Counted from the stretch's first letter, positions 8,323 through 16,846 are shown. The stretch is DNA of 64,000 bases from Limnobaculum xujianqingii (GCF_013394855.1 NZ_JABMLK010000001.1:2685501-2749500), one strand, 5' to 3'. Notes: a model not told the origin generated them from the sequence alone. Made by a program: numbers and translations.

Positions 8323-8613
8323 TTAACTCTGAGTCGGCCCAGCTAATTTTTTCTTTTCTTCATATTCCTGTAAATACTTTTCCATAGGGTAGGACGTACC
8401 TAATGAATGTATTTCACCACTATCCTGATCTATTAAAAATGGCGCATTTCCCGCAAGTAATGCAGAAGGGTCTCCTGTTTCAAGATACTCTTTAGACTCA
8501 AAACAGAAAGTCCACCCCTTTGCAAAACGGCGAATGTTAGTTATCACAACAGGAAAATCACCATCATCCAGATAGTGATTGGCTTTTGCTATAGCATCAT
8601 CAAAGCTTATCAT
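8323..8613 (-). CDS. YrhB/Imm35-family immunity protein, copy 2
   Basis: 96 aa, nearly the same as 4337-4621 (differences such as TNIRRFAKGWTFCFESK versus TLINRFAEGWVFCFQSK). Same motifs: AGNAPFLIDQDSGEI, LGTSYPMEKYLQEYEEKK. The DNA is alike across the whole gene and its ends, indicating recent segmental duplication. It is the most upstream gene of the array. Confidence 0.8.
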   Translation of the reverse strand: MISFDDAIAKANHYLDDGDFPVVITNIRRFAKGWTFCFESKEYLETGDPSALLAGNAPFLIDQDSGEIHSLGTSYPMEKYLQEYEEKKKLAGPTQS

Positions 8614-8682
8614 TAATTTGTTCTCAATCTATGGATGACTCAAATCAACTGAGGTCTTCATTAGAGATATTCCGAAATATGA

Positions 8683-8853
8683 TCACTGCGCGATTATTGC
8701 CATTTTCCGATATTTATCACTAAGCTTTCTGAATACCTCTTCGGCTGGGATATCTTCACCACTATTTATACCTCCCTCAACAGCCGATTTAAGTTCTTCC
8801 AGTTCTCGAGCCTGTTCGTCCTGAACCTCACCATTACACTCTATCAACATCAT
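8683..8853 (-). CDS. Small acidic protein coupled to MORN lipoprotein gene
   Basis: 56 aa, reads MMLIECNGEVQDEQARELEE then AEEVFRKLSDKYRKMA. Its ATG overlaps the stop of the MORN-repeat gene in an ATGA junction, so translation is probably coupled. The C-terminal helix resembles the toxin-binding tail of short type II antitoxins, but no toxin gene follows. Identity is open. Confidence 0.5.
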   Translation of the reverse strand: MMLIECNGEVQDEQARELEELKSAVEGGINSGEDIPAEEVFRKLSDKYRKMAIIAQ

Positions 8854-9950
8854 TCCCCCACCAAACTAATAACATTCTTCGGAATCATCTGCCGCCCGCG
8901 ATCAAAAAACCGCTGAATCTTTTGCGTTTTATCTTCTGTCCAGTCCGTCCAGGTGCCTGTCGGTGATCCTTGCTCCAGATAACCTTCGCTTCTGGGACTA
9001 CCATCAGCATACCAGCGTTTCCAGAGGCCGTGTTTTGAGCCGTTCAGATATTCACCTGCCTCTGTTTTTGTGCCGTTGGAGTTCCAGTATTCCCACAGGC
9101 CATTAAGTTGCCCCTGTTGATAAACCATTTTTTCCGATAGCCGACCATTCTGATGCCACGCCAACCAGACGCCCTCACGTTTTCCTTTTCGATAGATACC
9201 GGAAAGCCGTTCCAGATGTCGTCCTGACCAGTAATCAATCCACATGCCTTCCTGCTGGCCGCGCTTATAATGGCCGGACTGGCTTATCTGACCATTAAAA
9301 TCCCACCGGAGCCATTCACCATCCTTTTTACCCTTCAGATAGCCACCTTCAGCCGCCTGTTGTCCATTTTGATGCCACTCACGCTCAATACCGATTGGTT
9401 CACCATGTTGATAAACTACTTCTGATAATTTCTGACCGTTTTCATACCAACGCGAGCTAATGCCATCGGGTTTATCATCATGATAAAAAGTTTCCTGATA
9501 TTTTTGTCCATTCTGATGCCAGGAAGTTGATACCCCCTGCCGTTTACCATCCTGATAATGAATGACCCAGTTCAGTTGCCCGTCTTCAGTCCAGTCGCGC
9601 CAGACACCATCTTGCTTAAAATTTTTATAATATATAACCGAGCGCTTCTGGCCGCTTTTATACCAATAGGTCCACTCGCCTTCTGGCTGGTTTGATTGAT
9701 AAACCCCTTCGGCAAGTTTTTGCCCATCTTTATCCCACTGAGTCCAAAGCCCGTTTCTCACACCATTAACATAGGTTGCCTGTTCTTTCTGGCCATCATC
9801 ATTCCACTGAACAACAATGCCATTACGCGGGCCATAATTCTGTTCGCTATTGGTCTGAATATTTTGAGATGGTGGTGAAGTGCTGACGCACGAGGTGAGG
9901 ATCGACAAAAATAAGCAGCTGATAATCTTGGAATATTTTATAGGTAGCAT
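8850..9950 (-). CDS. MORN/YwqK-repeat lipoprotein
   Basis: About 366 aa. A lipoprotein signal (CLFLSILTSC lipobox) is followed by some fourteen repeats of roughly 22 residues with consensus G-x-W-x-x-W-x-x-N-G-Q-K-x-x-E-x-x-Y-x-x-G, the MORN-like pattern annotated as YwqK-family antitoxin. I chose the ATG at 9950 because it has GGAGAG ahead and gives a clean lipoprotein signal; an upstream start would add 19 hydrophilic residues. It lies 43 bp after a small lipoprotein gene and is coupled to the gene downstream. Probably envelope-anchored; role unknown. Confidence 0.8.
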   Translation of the reverse strand: MLPIKYSKIISCLFLSILTSCVSTSPPSQNIQTNSEQNYGPRNGIVVQWNDDGQKEQATYVNGVRNGLWTQWDKDGQKLAEGVYQSNQPEGEWTYWYKSGQKRSVIYYKNFKQDGVWRDWTEDGQLNWVIHYQDGKRQGVSTSWHQNGQKYQETFYHDDKPDGISSRWYENGQKLSEVVYQHGEPIGIEREWHQNGQQAAEGGYLKGKKDGEWLRWDFNGQISQSGHYKRGQQEGMWIDYWSGRHLERLSGIYRKGKREGVWLAWHQNGRLSEKMVYQQGQLNGLWEYWNSNGTKTEAGEYLNGSKHGLWKRWYADGSPRSEGYLEQGSPTGTWTDWTEDKTQKIQRFFDRGRQMIPKNVISLVGE

Positions 9951-9993
9951 CCATCGCTCTCCTGACTTCCCTGATGAACTGGAAATTATAATT

Positions 9994-10131
9994 TCACAGC
10001 GGACCACAGGCAGAAAACACCGAATCTACAACGCTTTTGGTACAGCTGCTATTACATCCTGGCTCACAACCCTTATTGCATCCTGCAAGGAGAATACCGC
10101 AAAACGCCATAGTAATAATTAGCTTAATCAT
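9994..10131 (-). CDS. Small cysteine-rich lipoprotein
   Basis: 45 aa. It starts MIKLIITMAFCGILLAGCNK with a lipobox LAGC, and the 28-residue mature part has five Cys including the lipidated one (GCEPGCNSSC, SACGPL). A GAGG ribosome site lies ahead of the ATG. First gene of a probable three-gene unit with the MORN lipoprotein. Its small size and Cys content resemble entericidin-type or bacteriocin-release lipoproteins, without clear homology. Confidence 0.6.
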   Translation of the reverse strand: MIKLIITMAFCGILLAGCNKGCEPGCNSSCTKSVVDSVFSACGPL

Positions 10132-10243
10132 AGCAATTCCTCATTATTGGTTATTCAACGTTGATAACTGTATTGCAGCAACGTGAAGTCAGAATGAAGT
10201 CATTGACCAATGATTTAATAGCATTAATTGTAGATAGCACTCC

Positions 10244-10271
10244 AAAAAAAAGCCCCTCAGCGAGGGGCTCA
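10244..10271 (-). terminator. Rho-independent terminator
   Basis: On the minus strand GAGCCCCTC-GCT-GAGGGGCTTTT forms an uninterrupted GC stem followed by eight T. It would end transcripts coming from the AraC-type gene at 10.6-10.9 kb. Confidence 0.85.
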
Positions 10272-10568
10272 ACCAAATGAGGTCTTAAATACGCTTACTA
10301 TTATGTGTGTACAGGTCACACACATTACCTTCAAATTTAGTCACCCATTCGTATGATTTCAAATGCCAACAAACATATTATGAATAATATCGACTAACTG
10401 TATTATATATCGAAGAAAATAGTTATAACCTGCATTTAATAGGCATATTACATAGTTTTATAACTATTTCTGCTTATTCACTAATGATTGAATTGAATAA
10501 TTCATCGACCACAGGAGAAGATATCGCTTTATGGTCTTTTAGCTTCTGTTTTGACCCGTTAATACGCC
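10272..10568. other. Noncoding gap with AT-rich inverted repeat
   Basis: No convincing ORF. It contains a 13-bp inverted repeat (GAAAATAGTTATAA at 10415-10428 against TTATAACTATTTC at 10458-10470) and a small GTGTGT/ACACAC hairpin near 10305-10323. It could be the 3' UTR of the regulator gene or host a small RNA ending at the terminator. Confidence 0.4.
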
Positions 10569-10892
10569 TCAACGATACTGACGATAAACCGACGGTGTCT
10601 CATCAAATAATTTCTTAAACGCACGGGTAAAGCTCTGGTGAGAATCAAACTGATACTGATAGGCAATATCGGCAATGGTTCTCTCACTCTGCTTTAATTC
10701 AAATGCCGCTTCCTGTAAGCGTTTTTTACGAATGTAATTAGCAACGGAATCACCGGTGACTTCACGAAAGATCCGCTGCAAATGCCATTGGGAATAACCT
10801 GATTTATAGGCAACGCGATCAAGGGATAACGGTTCCTCCAAATGTTCTTCAATCCAGTCAACTAATTCATGGACAACGATGGATCGATACAT
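10569..10892 (-). CDS. MarA/SoxS/RamA-type transcription activator
   Basis: 107 aa, the same length as SoxS, consisting only of the two-HTH AraC domain: LVDWIEEHLEEPLSLDRVAY, KSGYSQWHLQRIFREVTG, then TIADIAYQYQFDSHQSFTRA and SVYRQYR. Such single-domain members bind marbox sequences and control efflux, porin and stress genes. Which member it is cannot be settled from sequence. It is read toward the terminator at 10.25 kb. Confidence 0.85.
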   Translation of the reverse strand: MYRSIVVHELVDWIEEHLEEPLSLDRVAYKSGYSQWHLQRIFREVTGDSVANYIRKKRLQEAAFELKQSERTIADIAYQYQFDSHQSFTRAFKKLFDETPSVYRQYR

Positions 10893-10966
10893 AATTTATC
10901 TCCTGTAACTCACTCAGGCGACCTCAGCATTATGGCCACCTGATAACCAACTTACTCTGATACAAA

Positions 10967-11791
10967 CTAGAACGTGTAAGCCACCATCAATCCGGCACCC
11001 GGTTCTGTCTTACGCCTTATCAGTGGTCCTTTTGATGCATCCCTCAACAGTTGAGCAACCCCAGCTTTAGTCGTGAGCGACCAACCGTCAGCTTCACCAT
11101 ATCGCCAGCTCAATTCGGTGCTAACGGCATAGATACCTGCTCTGGGCTTATAATCTTTTAGACCCGTCTTTTCCGACTGTCGGGAAGTGACGCCATAGTA
11201 AGTTTGCATGTACTTACTATCGGCAAAGTGAGTGGCGATGTTCCAGCCAATGTGATGTCGATTGGTCTGTAGCAACGAAGCATCTATACCAATCTGCATG
11301 GCATTACCATTTTTATCTTCTGTCAGGGGAAGATTTGTTTGGGCATTAACACTCAAATAATCAGTTAATCTGTAGCCCACACCCAACTCGGCAACCATCG
11401 AGGCTTTAACATTCCCCATTCCTTTCAGGGTGCCTTTTTTATCCTGGCTATTGCGCAGATCTTTACTTTTACGTTCTGACCGATAGTTAAGCGCAGCGCT
11501 GTAGTCAAAATTACCCATGTCGCCCTGATAACCTATGCCTCTCAGCGTGCTGGCAAACAGACCATTTTCCATTTGATAGTCAAATACCGGCAATGCGGTA
11601 AACGCCATTTTCTTTGCGCCGGAATATTTCGGTGCCACAGCGGTTACCACGCCTAACGTCAGTGAATTACCTGATTCTGGCTCATGATTAGCACTCGCAT
11701 TGCCACAAGACAATGCACCGAAAGCGACCAGTAACACGCGAATGCCAATAGCTCCGTTTCCCTGACTTTGATTTTTATTATATGACGACAT
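10967..11791 (-). CDS. MipA/OmpV-family outer-membrane protein
   Basis: 274 aa with a signal peptide (VLLVAFGALSCGNASA) and many amphipathic beta strands ending in YTF-COOH with an aromatic C-terminus, as in outer-membrane barrels. TLGVVTAVAPKYSGAKK is the characteristic MipA/OmpV start of the mature protein. It diverges from a two-component system whose promoter region has a PmrA-like box, suggesting that system controls it. Confidence 0.85.
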   Translation of the reverse strand: MSSYNKNQSQGNGAIGIRVLLVAFGALSCGNASANHEPESGNSLTLGVVTAVAPKYSGAKKMAFTALPVFDYQMENGLFASTLRGIGYQGDMGNFDYSAALNYRSERKSKDLRNSQDKKGTLKGMGNVKASMVAELGVGYRLTDYLSVNAQTNLPLTEDKNGNAMQIGIDASLLQTNRHHIGWNIATHFADSKYMQTYYGVTSRQSEKTGLKDYKPRAGIYAVSTELSWRYGEADGWSLTTKAGVAQLLRDASKGPLIRRKTEPGAGLMVAYTF

Positions 11792-11882
11792 AAATCCTTT
11801 CCCCTGATTGGATAAAAACAGACGTATTAATTCGTCCAGTTATTAGTATTCACAGGCAAAATTAAGGAAACATGAGTTAAAT

Positions 11883-11899
11883 CTTAAGATTTGATTAAG
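11883..11899. promoter_or_regulatory. PmrA/QseB-type box between mipA-like gene and regulator
   Basis: CTTAAG-ATTTG-ATTAAG: two hexamers with a 5-bp spacer, as in the PmrA box, one mismatch from the consensus repeat. The first half is also the centre of a perfect 14-bp palindrome (11879-11892). It lies about 90 bp from both divergent starts. Confidence 0.55.
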
Positions 11900-11986
11900 A
11901 AACTACGCTTTAACCATCTTCATCCTTTCTTCAGATTAGGATGGTGAAATAGAATCAGAATTACTCTTCGAACGTGTAAGCAGGCA

Positions 11987-12655
11987 ATGATGAAAATATT
12001 ACTGGTAGAAGATGACTTAGATTTGGGTAATGGCGTACGTATTGCGTTATCCGATCAGGGAATGGAAGTGGTATGGCTGCGCCAGCTTTCCGCGGCCATA
12101 CGCTATCTGGAAACTAATTTATGCGACCTGGTGCTGTTAGACCTTGGTTTACCGGATGGCGATGGACTAAGTTTACTCACCTGGTTACAGCGCAAGCGCC
12201 AGGGACTACCGGTGATTATCCTGAGCGCCAGAGATAGCCTGACTGACAGACTACGCGGCCTGGATAATGGTGCCGATGATTATCTGGTTAAACCTTTTGA
12301 ACTGTCCGAATTACTGTCTCGGGTGCGTGCGCTGGTAAGGCGTAGCTATGGCTTTGACGGTGAAAACCTCTCCATCGGAGAGCTAAAGCTAAATATCTCA
12401 ACCCATCGGGCTTGCATACAGGGTAAACCATTGGAATTAACCGCCAGTGAGTACGCACTACTAAAAACCATGATGGTCCGTGTTAATCGCGTCATCACCC
12501 GCCGTCAGTTGGAAGAGCAAGTTCTGTCGGGCAACCCAAACAATATCAGCAACAGCCTGGATGTACATATGGCCAATCTGCGCCGCAAAATTGGCGATGG
12601 CTATATCCGTACCGTGCGCGGTGTTGGTTACATTATCGATCAGCAAAACAGATGA
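11987..12655 (+). CDS. OmpR-type response regulator (PmrA/QseB-like)
   Basis: 222 aa. Receiver domain with acidic pocket ILLVEDD and phospho-acceptor Asp in LVLLDLGLPDGDG, Thr/Ser in IILSARD and Lys in DYLVKPF. The C-terminal winged helix has LTASEYALLKTMM and VDVH-like NSLDVHMANLRRKI, then TVRGVGYII. The stop overlaps the kinase ATG (ATGA). It most resembles QseB, PmrA and TctD; exact orthology is not decided. Confidence 0.9.
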   Translation: MMKILLVEDDLDLGNGVRIALSDQGMEVVWLRQLSAAIRYLETNLCDLVLLDLGLPDGDGLSLLTWLQRKRQGLPVIILSARDSLTDRLRGLDNGADDYLVKPFELSELLSRVRALVRRSYGFDGENLSIGELKLNISTHRACIQGKPLELTASEYALLKTMMVRVNRVITRRQLEEQVLSGNPNNISNSLDVHMANLRRKIGDGYIRTVRGVGYIIDQQNR

Positions 12656-14079
12656 ATATAATTAAAAATTGTTGGCGCTGGCTTATCAGACCAACGCTGG
12701 TTCGCCGCCTGTTATTCTGGCAGATGCTGTTGCTCATCCTGACCTGGAGCTTCAGCCTGATGTATTCCATGACCGACGATAATGTCGGTTCGGAATTTCC
12801 AAAGCTAAATCAAAGTTATATTTTGCTAACGGAGATAGCCGAGCAACTGGCAGATACCCCGGATAAGCAACAGAGCTTTATTAAACGTTTTGATCTGGCT
12901 TTACAGAAGGATTATGGCGGTGACATACCGGGGTTTGCCTATCGGATTATGGTCTGGGATGGAAATAAATTACTGTATCAATCTCCGGAATTACCGACAG
13001 ACCTTCGTTACCAACAGGTCGAGCAGTTTGAAACATTATGCAGCGCCAATGATAACAGCTGCTGGAACGCTTATACCCGCCAGCAGCCAGATTCAAAGAT
13101 CAAGGTAACGTTTTTGGCCACTAAGCTTGAAACATGGCTGATTTACGCAACCATTCATACACAAAACTTCTATCTGCTCCCCTTAATCACCAGCGTGCCG
13201 TTGCTGCTTTTTCCTGCCTGGCTCACCATCTATTTGGGACTCCGACCGCTAAATAGAGTGATTCATGAAATTTCACAACGGGGTCCGGGGAATTTGAACG
13301 ATCTTTCATTCAGACCCAAACATAAAGAGCTGGCAACCATAGTGGATAACATCAATATTCTGCTGCAACGATTAAGAACCAGCAACGCCAGGGAGCGCAG
13401 CTTTATTGCAGATGCGGCCCACGAGCTACGAACACCGCTGGCGGCAATACGTATTCACGTTGAGGCTTTAGGCCAGCAAGTGAAAGATATGCGTTCAACG
13501 GAGCTGCTCACCGGCATTCTGAACAGCACCCAACGCGCTACCCGTCTGGTGAGCCAGTTGCTGAACCTGATGCGTAATGATGTCACTGACAGAGTATCCA
13601 TCAGTTCAATTGATTTAGAAACCTTACTTCAGGAGCGGCTGGCTATTTTGTCCAACCTTGCCTGGCAAAAAGAGGTTGAGTTAGAGCTGCTGTCTGAGCA
13701 CTCGCTGTTTATTGATGGCTATCGGGAAGGGATGATTTCACTCATCGATAATCTGGTGGAGAATGCCATCAAATACAGTCCGGCAGAGAGCACTGTCACC
13801 GTCAGCCTGTTAAAAGCAGGCAATAACATCGAATTATGCGTAAAAGATCAGGGACCGGGCATTCCTCCAGAACTGCGAGAACGGGTATTTAGCCGCTTCT
13901 TCCGCGCGCCGGATCAGACGGAAAACGGCAGCGGACTTGGACTGGCCATCGTCCATGCCGTGGTACTCCAGCATCAGGGAACTATCGAACTCGCCAACAG
14001 GCAAATGGATGGCAGTGGGCTGAAAGTAACGGTGTTGTTGCCAGCAGCACAACCGTCTGGTTCACAGACTATGGATTAA
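12652..14079 (+). CDS. Sensor histidine kinase (QseC/PmrB/TctE-like)
   Basis: 475 aa. First membrane segment around residues 19-38, a ~130-aa periplasmic domain, second membrane segment near LPLITSVPLLLFPAWLTIYL. Next come a HAMP linker, the H-box RSFIADAAHELRTPLAAIRI (phospho-acceptor His), N-box LIDNLVENAIKYSP, G1 VKDQGPGIP and G2 GSGLGLAIV. Coupled to the response regulator. The gene end overlaps the convergent lysR gene by 11 bp. Confidence 0.9.
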   Translation: MNIIKNCWRWLIRPTLVRRLLFWQMLLLILTWSFSLMYSMTDDNVGSEFPKLNQSYILLTEIAEQLADTPDKQQSFIKRFDLALQKDYGGDIPGFAYRIMVWDGNKLLYQSPELPTDLRYQQVEQFETLCSANDNSCWNAYTRQQPDSKIKVTFLATKLETWLIYATIHTQNFYLLPLITSVPLLLFPAWLTIYLGLRPLNRVIHEISQRGPGNLNDLSFRPKHKELATIVDNINILLQRLRTSNARERSFIADAAHELRTPLAAIRIHVEALGQQVKDMRSTELLTGILNSTQRATRLVSQLLNLMRNDVTDRVSISSIDLETLLQERLAILSNLAWQKEVELELLSEHSLFIDGYREGMISLIDNLVENAIKYSPAESTVTVSLLKAGNNIELCVKDQGPGIPPELRERVFSRFFRAPDQTENGSGLGLAIVHAVVLQHQGTIELANRQMDGSGLKVTVLLPAAQPSGSQTMD

Positions 14080-14971
14080 TCTGGTTATCGGGCGCTTTTA
14101 TATAGTCCAGAAACGCCCGCAACCCACAGGACATATACTGACGATTAGGATAATAGAGTTGGAAGCCGGGCCTCTCCGGCAACCATTCTTCTAACACTGA
14201 CACCAGTTGCCCACTTTGCAGATAAGACTTAACCTGATCGTAAAACAAAAAGCCTACCCCTGCTCCCATCAGTACCGCATCCAACCCGGCATCCATATCA
14301 TCCAATACGATATTGCCGGAAGTTGCCACTTCTAACCGGCCTTCAGGACCTTCAAACTCCCAGTGGTATGGCCTGCCACTCGGAAAACGAAACACCACAC
14401 ACTGGTGATTGACCAGCTCACGCGGGTGCGCGGGTTTCCCGTATTGGGCGAAGTATTCTGGTGTCGCCACTACGGAAAGCTTCACTGGCGGCCCGAGGGG
14501 AACGGCAATCATATCCTTTTCTACAATGGCACTTAACCGAACACCAGCATCAAACTCCTGTTGCACGATATTAGTCAGCGAATCATCGGTAGTAATTTCT
14601 ACCTTCAGGTCAGGATACTGGCGGACAAACCCGGTCACCAATGGCATCAGAAATAACCGGGTGGCCTGACGGGCAGCGTTAATTTTCAGGGTTCCCATTG
14701 GGGTATCGCGAAAGCAATTGACTTCGTCCAGCATGGTGTTGATTTCATCAAATGCCGGACGAAGCCGTTCATAAAGATTACTGCCAGCTTCCGTCAGCGA
14801 CACACTACGGGTAGTGCGGTTAAACAGTCGTATTTTAAGCCGCTGCTCCAGTTGCTTAATCGCATGGCTGATAGCCGAAGACGATAGCCCTAACTCATCG
14901 CCAGCCGCCCTAAAGCTACGGTGGCGAGCCACGGCAATAAAGGTAGCAAAATCAGCAAAATTCATCCGCAT
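14069..14971 (-). CDS. LysR-family regulator
   Basis: 300 aa. Winged HTH at the N-terminus (FRAAGDELGLSSSAISHAIK, LEQRLKIRLFNRTTRSVSLT) and a LysR substrate-binding domain. It diverges from the quinone-reductase gene at 15073 with a ~100-bp shared promoter region, the classic LysR arrangement, so that gene is its probable target. Confidence 0.9.
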   Translation of the reverse strand: MRMNFADFATFIAVARHRSFRAAGDELGLSSSAISHAIKQLEQRLKIRLFNRTTRSVSLTEAGSNLYERLRPAFDEINTMLDEVNCFRDTPMGTLKINAARQATRLFLMPLVTGFVRQYPDLKVEITTDDSLTNIVQQEFDAGVRLSAIVEKDMIAVPLGPPVKLSVVATPEYFAQYGKPAHPRELVNHQCVVFRFPSGRPYHWEFEGPEGRLEVATSGNIVLDDMDAGLDAVLMGAGVGFLFYDQVKSYLQSGQLVSVLEEWLPERPGFQLYYPNRQYMSCGLRAFLDYIKAPDNQINP

Positions 14972-15072
14972 TAGTGAAAATCTCTCATTACTCTATCTCA
15001 AATCATTACGTTTACAGAATAATCTGGCATCGATAAAGTGGCAATCATGATTTAACTTATTGAGATAACACC

Positions 15073-15669
15073 ATGAAATCAGAGAATATCTACATCATTT
15101 GGTCGCACCCCAGAGCAGACTCTTTAACCGCAAAGATTGTTGAAGAAATTCAGGGCGAAGCGACCCGCAACGATATTAGTGTCACTACGCTGGATCTGTA
15201 CCGCAGAGGCTTTAACCCGGCACTTGAGCAGGATGATGAACCGGACTGGCAAAACCCGCAAAAACAGTATTCTCCTGAAGTACATCAGCTTTTTGGTGAG
15301 TTACAGGATAAAGACACGTTAGTTTTTGTATTCCCACTGTGGTGGTACAGCTTTCCGGCAATGCTCAAAGGTTATCTGGATCGGGTATGGAATCACGGCC
15401 TGGCTTACGGCAAGGGCAGCACTCTGGCAGGTAAAAAAATTCGCTGGGTCGCCCTGATCGGCGGTTCGGAAGATAAGTTTATTGAATATGGTTGGTGTAA
15501 AAACATGACTGACTTCCTGAACGGTGCCGCCAGCTATCTGGGCATCGAGGATAATGGTATCACCTTCCTTTACAACACCATTGGCGTTGAAGAGGATATT
15601 GGCGACAACCAGAGCCACTATGAAAGTTTGTTTGAGAAATCACGTCGCATTGTGGACACCTTGCTCTGA
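15073..15669 (+). CDS. NAD(P)H-quinone oxidoreductase, flavodoxin-like fold
   Basis: 198 aa. N-terminal IYIIWSHPRADSLTAKI flavin phosphate loop, then FVFPLWWYSFPAMLKGYLDR and GKKIRWVALIGGSE, as in MdaB/KefG/NQO1-type flavoproteins. Probably two-electron quinone reduction for detoxification, under the divergent LysR protein. Confidence 0.85.
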   Translation: MKSENIYIIWSHPRADSLTAKIVEEIQGEATRNDISVTTLDLYRRGFNPALEQDDEPDWQNPQKQYSPEVHQLFGELQDKDTLVFVFPLWWYSFPAMLKGYLDRVWNHGLAYGKGSTLAGKKIRWVALIGGSEDKFIEYGWCKNMTDFLNGAASYLGIEDNGITFLYNTIGVEEDIGDNQSHYESLFEKSRRIVDTLL

Positions 15670-15688
15670 ACCAATGCGTAATCATATT

Positions 15689-15708
15689 GCCCCGCAGTCT
15701 GGCGGGGC
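15689..15708. terminator. Bidirectional terminator between convergent genes
   Basis: GCCCCGC-AGTCTG-GCGGGGC stem, with T-rich DNA on both sides. It separates the quinone reductase from the convergent lipoprotein gene. Confidence 0.75.
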
Positions 15709-15716
15709 TAAATAAA

Positions 15717-16226
15717 TTATCGATAAACCAGTTTGCTGACACAAACTTCCGGCATGAACTGTTCATATGCCAGTGTGGTAAAACACGTCCATTGATTGGA
15801 GGCTATTCCCCCACCGCTTATTGCCCGTTTTTTTGAAAATGTCAGCCAGATACCATCAGCATCACCGGTAAAATCAACTTTAATATCACCTGTTGACTGG
15901 TTGATATTATATTTCGGCGACGTTGAGCTATTGGAAGGGCAAGCAGCATCCACATCGATAACCTTATCCATCAGGCTTAGCTGAAGGTCTATTTGATAAC
16001 GGCAGGAATTAGCATTCTTAAACCCTTCGGCAACCGCTGATTTTACTAACTCGGATGCTTTACGGGCATTAATGCAGTTAGTGCTGTCATCATCAGATTC
16101 GCATTCAGAAAGTTTGGTTATCAACTCATTCTTATCTTTTATATACCAGTCAACCGGCTTTTCTGCTTCGCAACCAACAATAAACAGCACCAGAATTGGT
16201 ATCAAAAACAGTAAATTCCTTTTCAT
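15717..16226 (-). CDS. EexN-like lipoprotein
   Basis: 169 aa from the ATG that gives MKRNLLFLIPILVLFIVGC, a clear lipobox; an upstream GTG would add six residues. The mature start KPVDWYIKDKNELITKLSEC, then NCINARKASE, is the EexN motif seen in plasmid entry-exclusion lipoproteins, here with a longer C-terminal domain and more Cys. Probably a periplasm-facing lipoprotein; an exclusion role is family-based only. Confidence 0.7.
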   Translation of the reverse strand: MKRNLLFLIPILVLFIVGCEAEKPVDWYIKDKNELITKLSECESDDDSTNCINARKASELVKSAVAEGFKNANSCRYQIDLQLSLMDKVIDVDAACPSNSSTSPKYNINQSTGDIKVDFTGDADGIWLTFSKKRAISGGGIASNQWTCFTTLAYEQFMPEVCVSKLVYR

Positions 16227-16526
16227 CTCAATCACTCGCATCACTTATATTGTCTAATCATAACAAAAGTTATTTTGGGGGTTTAGGGTTTATTTATCTG
16301 CCTGTCATCTGACCGTGTGGCAAAGATCTGCCGTCTAATCCATTGAATATGTTGCTAAAAAAGATAGTAATTACCATACCCAAACTGTTTTCAAGATATG
16401 TCCTTTGTGTATACTGTGGTCCAGCTAACAGTTTAACAATAGCAATCAGGGCGAGAATAAACATTGCTATAAAAATTACCCAAAAAATAATTCATTCCGA
16501 CTCAAAACATACAAGGATGTATGCTC

Positions 16527-16628
16527 ATGAACGAAAAACTCTTCTTTATTGCTATTGGTGCAGCGCTGCTTATTTTGTTTAAACTTATCTGTGATTTTGA
16601 GGGCAGTGTTGTTGGGCTGGTGGGATAA
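16527..16628 (+). CDS. 33-aa single-span membrane peptide
   Basis: MNEKLFFIAIGAALLILFKL then a short acidic tail, with an AAGGA ribosome site nine bases ahead. One transmembrane helix. It converges on another small membrane protein 30 bp away. It could be a type I toxin-like peptide or a complex accessory protein; nothing decides. Confidence 0.4.
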   Translation: MNEKLFFIAIGAALLILFKLICDFEGSVVGLVG

Positions 16629-16657
16629 GCTGGTATGCCGCGATGTTCAGGGAAAGG

Positions 16658-16846
16658 TTAAAGCGATTCAAGTACAATAGACATTAAGATAAAAAACAGT
16701 AACCCAAAGACGGCGCTAAAAATAAGTACCCGGCCAATTATGCTCATGCCAGACTGTTTAGTTACAGCCTTCGTAGTTGCTCCAGAAATAAGGGAGACAA
16801 TTACAATCAATGCAATAACGATAATAATTAGGGTATCTGCTTGCAT
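16658..16846 (-). CDS. 62-aa two-span membrane protein
   Basis: Two hydrophobic helices (LIIIVIALIVIVSLISGA and VLIFSAVFGLLFFILMSIVL) with a short basic loop (TTKAVTKQSG). No family recognised. Confidence 0.55.
   Translation of the reverse strand: MQADTLIIIVIALIVIVSLISGATTKAVTKQSGMSIIGRVLIFSAVFGLLFFILMSIVLESL

Noticed and set aside
9880..10122. 80-codon plus-strand ORF
   Set aside because: Antisense to the small lipoprotein and MORN lipoprotein starts, which have ribosome sites and lipoboxes.
16343..16582. 79-codon plus-strand ORF
   Set aside because: No ribosome site, odd composition, and overlaps the better-placed 33-aa peptide frame.
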